From: Enterovibrio sp042096095
GTDB taxonomy: Bacteria; Pseudomonadota; Gammaproteobacteria; Enterobacterales; Vibrionaceae
Assembly: GCA_042096095.1 (NCBI GenBank)
Contig: JBELME010000077.1
Location: 1 to 15,952 of the forward strand
Direction: 5' to 3'
DNA: 15,952 nt
The position numbers were made by a program, and so were the translations under genes. The notes beneath the pieces were generated by a model. That model saw nothing but the letters and a program-made list of their open reading frames with translations. It did no database searches and was not told the DNA's origin. Positions 13,540 to 15,952 of this stretch are shown here, in pieces. Each line of letters starts with the position of its first letter. The first letter of the stretch is position 1.

Positions 13540-15492
13540 ATGAGAAAAGTTGCCGGGATGAAGCTCACCAACCGATTGGTGGCTTTTGTTACGCTTATCG
13601 TCGTTTGTGCGATGTTTGTGCTTTTTATTGGCGGTGCCGTCAGCTTCCGTAAATTGGGAACGGATTTCTTGTCCCATTACCTGAAACAAGTGGTCGTTCA
13701 AATCGATGAGGCGGTCAGTAGCCCTGTCGAATCCGAAAACATTGGCATGTGGCTACCTAAGCTGCTGAAAGCCAGCGATGTGGTGGAGCTTGAAATCAGC
13801 AGCCGCACAGGGCTTTTGTATCGCTACGATCAAATCCAACTTGCCGTTCGTCCTATTGAACTGGTCGAAAACCGCTATGAACTGCCGAACAACCCCGGTT
13901 TCTTTGTCACGGTAAAAGCCGTGCCACCTTACGCAGATTTTGCGTACTCCATCGGGCCCATGTTTTCCCTTTCTCTTGCTGTTCTGGTGATCGTTCTGTC
14001 GTTAGCCTGGGGTATTCGTTGGCTGAAAATGCAATTACACGGCGCTGAGTTGCTGGAAGACAGGGGGAGAATGATCCTCGCGGGTCGCGCGGAAGAAGTG
14101 CAGAAGGGGGACGAGCGAGAGTGGCCAGTTACCGCCAGCATCGCGTTAGATCAAATGATTGCAGAACTTCGTGATGCGAGACAAGAACGTAGCCGCTTCG
14201 ATACCTTTATTCGCACCAACACCTTCCTCGACAAGCTCACCGGTGCTGCGAATCGCGTGATGTTCGATAACCGCCTTCAGACCCTGCTGCAAGACAAAGG
14301 GGCGCATGGTGCGGTCATGATCATCCGCATTGGTGAGTGGGATGCCTTGGTGCAAGATCTCGGGAAATCCGGTGCAGACGAATGGGTCAAAGAAGTGGGT
14401 AATGTGCTGTCGAATGCTGTGCAGCGTTTTCCTGATGCCATTTTGGCGCGTTACTACGACACAGAATTTGCCATCTTGCTGGTTCATCAATCGGGCAAAG
14501 AGGCGCGCTTGTTTGCCAATCAGCTCATGAAGGCCCTAGAGCGCCTAAGCCCTCCAGAAGTGCTTGAGGAAGAAAACTGGGCGCACATGGGGATGACCTT
14601 TTTTACCACCGGCGAGCGTCGCGGGCGTTTGATGGAAGAGGCGGACATGGCAAAACGCAGCGCCGTTCTGCAAGCGTCTAATGGCTGGTATGCCTTTAAG
14701 AAAGATGTGGTGGCCGAAGATGCACGCGGCAGTGTACGTTGGCGTACGCTGCTGACAAGGGTATTTGAAAACGGTGGTCCAGATTTATACCGCCAAGCCG
14801 TGAAAGACACCCAGCAAAATGACCTTCATACCGAGCTTCTTGCGCGAATAAAAGATGAAAATGGTTTAGTGGTCAAAGCATCTCGCTTCATGAATGGCAT
14901 TGATTTGATCGGTTTTAACAGCCGACTTGATCGTGCCGTGGTGACCAAAGCCCTCCAACAACTTCGCCAAGGCGATGGCAGAGAAACCCTCGCGATTAAC
15001 GTGTGCGCCGAATCATTACGTAAGCGACCTTTCCAAAAATGGCTGCGAGATACACTGCTGCAAACCCCGCGCAGTGTGCTTAATCGATTGATGTTTGAGA
15101 TATCAGAAGGCCCCCTCGTCAACCACTTTGACGCGGTTCGCCCAACGCTCAGAATGATCCGGGCTTTAGGGTGTCCTTTAGTGGTCGATCAGGCAGGCCG
15201 TTCGGTGGTCAGTACGCACTACGTGAAAGACATTCAACCCAAATATATCAAGCTGCACAGAAGCCTTGTTCGTGACATACAGTTGCGTCCTGAGAATCAA
15301 CTTTATGTGCGCAGTATGTTGGGGGCTTGTGAGCCAACGCCGACACAAGTGTTAGCGGTTGGAGTGGAATCTGAGCATGAATGGAAAACCTTGATGCAAC
15401 TCGGCGTACAAGGCGGCCAAGGTCGATGGTTAGGTGCGGAGCTTTCTGGTAGTCCCGCCACGCGTAAGAGGCAGCGTTGGCGTAAACAATAA
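13540..15492 (+). CDS. csrD: CsrD (MshH) homolog: degenerate GGDEF/EAL membrane protein, RNase E specificity factor for Csr small RNAs
   Basis: 650 residues. It has two membrane helices (about 13-32 and 139-158) around a periplasmic sensor segment, a HAMP-like linker (160-210), then degenerate GGDEF (about 222-390) and EAL (about 400-640) domains. The GGDEF position reads YDTEF (306-310; E. coli CsrD has HRSDF), the EAL position reads ELL (432-434; ELM in E. coli) and the DDFG-type site reads VDQAG (549-553). It is therefore not expected to make or cleave c-di-GMP. CsrD directs RNase E to the CsrB/C small RNAs, freeing CsrA. Conserved stretches such as GSVRWRTLL and QKWLRDTLLQ match E. coli CsrD closely. 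ATG 13558 (MKLTNRLVAFVT) aligns better with the E. coli start, but ATG 13540 has the better ribosome site, so the start is open by six codons. Confidence 0.93.
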   Translation: MRKVAGMKLTNRLVAFVTLIVVCAMFVLFIGGAVSFRKLGTDFLSHYLKQVVVQIDEAVSSPVESENIGMWLPKLLKASDVVELEISSRTGLLYRYDQIQLAVRPIELVENRYELPNNPGFFVTVKAVPPYADFAYSIGPMFSLSLAVLVIVLSLAWGIRWLKMQLHGAELLEDRGRMILAGRAEEVQKGDEREWPVTASIALDQMIAELRDARQERSRFDTFIRTNTFLDKLTGAANRVMFDNRLQTLLQDKGAHGAVMIIRIGEWDALVQDLGKSGADEWVKEVGNVLSNAVQRFPDAILARYYDTEFAILLVHQSGKEARLFANQLMKALERLSPPEVLEEENWAHMGMTFFTTGERRGRLMEEADMAKRSAVLQASNGWYAFKKDVVAEDARGSVRWRTLLTRVFENGGPDLYRQAVKDTQQNDLHTELLARIKDENGLVVKASRFMNGIDLIGFNSRLDRAVVTKALQQLRQGDGRETLAINVCAESLRKRPFQKWLRDTLLQTPRSVLNRLMFEISEGPLVNHFDAVRPTLRMIRALGCPLVVDQAGRSVVSTHYVKDIQPKYIKLHRSLVRDIQLRPENQLYVRSMLGACEPTPTQVLAVGVESEHEWKTLMQLGVQGGQGRWLGAELSGSPATRKRQRWRKQ

Positions 15493-15557
15493 TACACGCG
15501 AGCGGTGTCTATTTTTTATACGCCTGCGTCATTTAATCGTCAGAGAAAAACTTATTT

Positions 15558-15585
15558 TTTGGCGGAAATTTTGATAGAATATGAT
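15558..15585 (+). promoter_or_regulatory. Candidate promoter for the msh secretory operon
   Basis: TTTGGC (15558-15563) and TATGAT (15580-15585) are separated by 16 bases in an AT-rich stretch 48 bases before the mshI start. A promoter upstream of mshI is known in V. cholerae. The match is by eye. Confidence 0.5.
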
Positions 15586-15632
15586 GTACTTCAAACATGT
15601 TTTTAACAACCTTGAGCCTGTTGTAGACGTAG

Positions 15633-15952
15633 ATGGCACTCTCTTCTTTGATCGCAAAAATTCCCACCCGAAGGCAGCGCCAAGTTGTTAGCATAATTGT
15701 ATCTGTAAATCAGGTGGTTATAAGCTACGTGTTGCACGGTAATAAGCATGTGACGAATCTGCCTGTTGCCGGAACGAATGCAGTGCGTGTTGTTGCACAT
15801 TTGTTGCAGCAGCAGAGCGTCAATCATTCTTACGTGCATCTCGTGCTTGGTCACGGTTTATACCAATCTTTGCTGATTGATAATCCGGGTTTGTCTGAGG
15901 AAGACAAACGTTCCGCATTGCCGTTCCAGATCAAAGATTATATTTCTGACTC
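15633..15952 (+). CDS. mshI: MSHA pilus biogenesis protein MshI, N-terminal part (cut by the window edge)
   Basis: An ATG at 15633, immediately after an in-frame TAG, opens a frame that stays open to the window end (106 residues). It reads MALSSLIAKIPTRRQRQVVS, then IIVSVNQVVISYVLHG and later HLVLGHGLYQSLLIDNPG, in keeping with the N-terminus of a PilM-like (actin-fold) cytoplasmic protein of the MSHA assembly platform. The main support is position: mshI directly follows csrD/mshH in Vibrio. The ribosome site is weak (TTGAG about 15 bases upstream). Most of the protein lies outside the window. Confidence 0.75.
   Translation, partial: MALSSLIAKIPTRRQRQVVSIIVSVNQVVISYVLHGNKHVTNLPVAGTNAVRVVAHLLQQQSVNHSYVHLVLGHGLYQSLLIDNPGLSEEDKRSALPFQIKDYISD

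Overview
The window looks like chromosomal DNA of a member of the Vibrionaceae. The right side carries ssb, then csrD (mshH), then the start of the MSHA pilus gene mshI. That order matches Vibrio cholerae (ssb, mshH/csrD, mshI), apart from two extra genes between ssb and csrD. Protein similarity (CsrD to the E. coli protein, the exopolysaccharide set to Vibrio vpsLMNO) agrees. Genus is not certain; a lineage outside the best known vibrios, such as Grimontia or Enterovibrio, is only a guess.

Layout. (1) From 1 to 4479, minus strand: a compact exopolysaccharide operon read from high to low coordinates. It encodes a WcaJ/VpsL-type undecaprenyl-phosphate sugar transferase, an outer-membrane beta-barrel (VpsM-like), a short Wza/OPX export protein (VpsN-like) and a Wzz/VpsO-type chain-length protein cut by the window edge. 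(2) From 4480 to 4897: a control region with a CRP-like site, a candidate promoter and a structured leader. (3) From 4898 to 9787, minus strand: a type I secretion membrane-fusion protein and ABC exporter, preceded by two paralogous 205-residue RTX (calcium-binding repeat) proteins. This is the gene set of the V. vulnificus cabABC biofilm-matrix operon, but with the matrix protein duplicated. (4) From 10011 to 10688, minus strand: a CsgD/VpsT/BrpT-class LuxR-type regulator with a WLPR tetrapeptide where VpsT has its c-di-GMP contact motif. (5) From 11085 rightward: ssb, an exported YbhB/YbcL (PEBP) protein, a convergent LysR regulator, csrD and the start of mshI.

How they may work together (inference). 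The regulator probably responds to c-di-GMP or has lost that response, and may activate the cab and exopolysaccharide genes. The polysaccharide is assembled on undecaprenol by the left operon and leaves through the VpsN-like/VpsM-like pair. The RTX proteins leave through the ABC exporter, the adaptor and a TolC encoded elsewhere, fold in extracellular calcium and become matrix proteins. csrD and the MSHA genes to the right also concern the sessile/motile switch, so the window is a biofilm-rich neighbourhood. The architecture resembles a known system (brp/vps plus cabABC). The less ordinary points are the tandem divergent CabA paralogs, the WLPR motif, the regulator's position where V. cholerae has qstR, and a repeated dyad between the two RTX genes.

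I saw no tRNA, rRNA, CRISPR array, insertion sequence or prophage gene.
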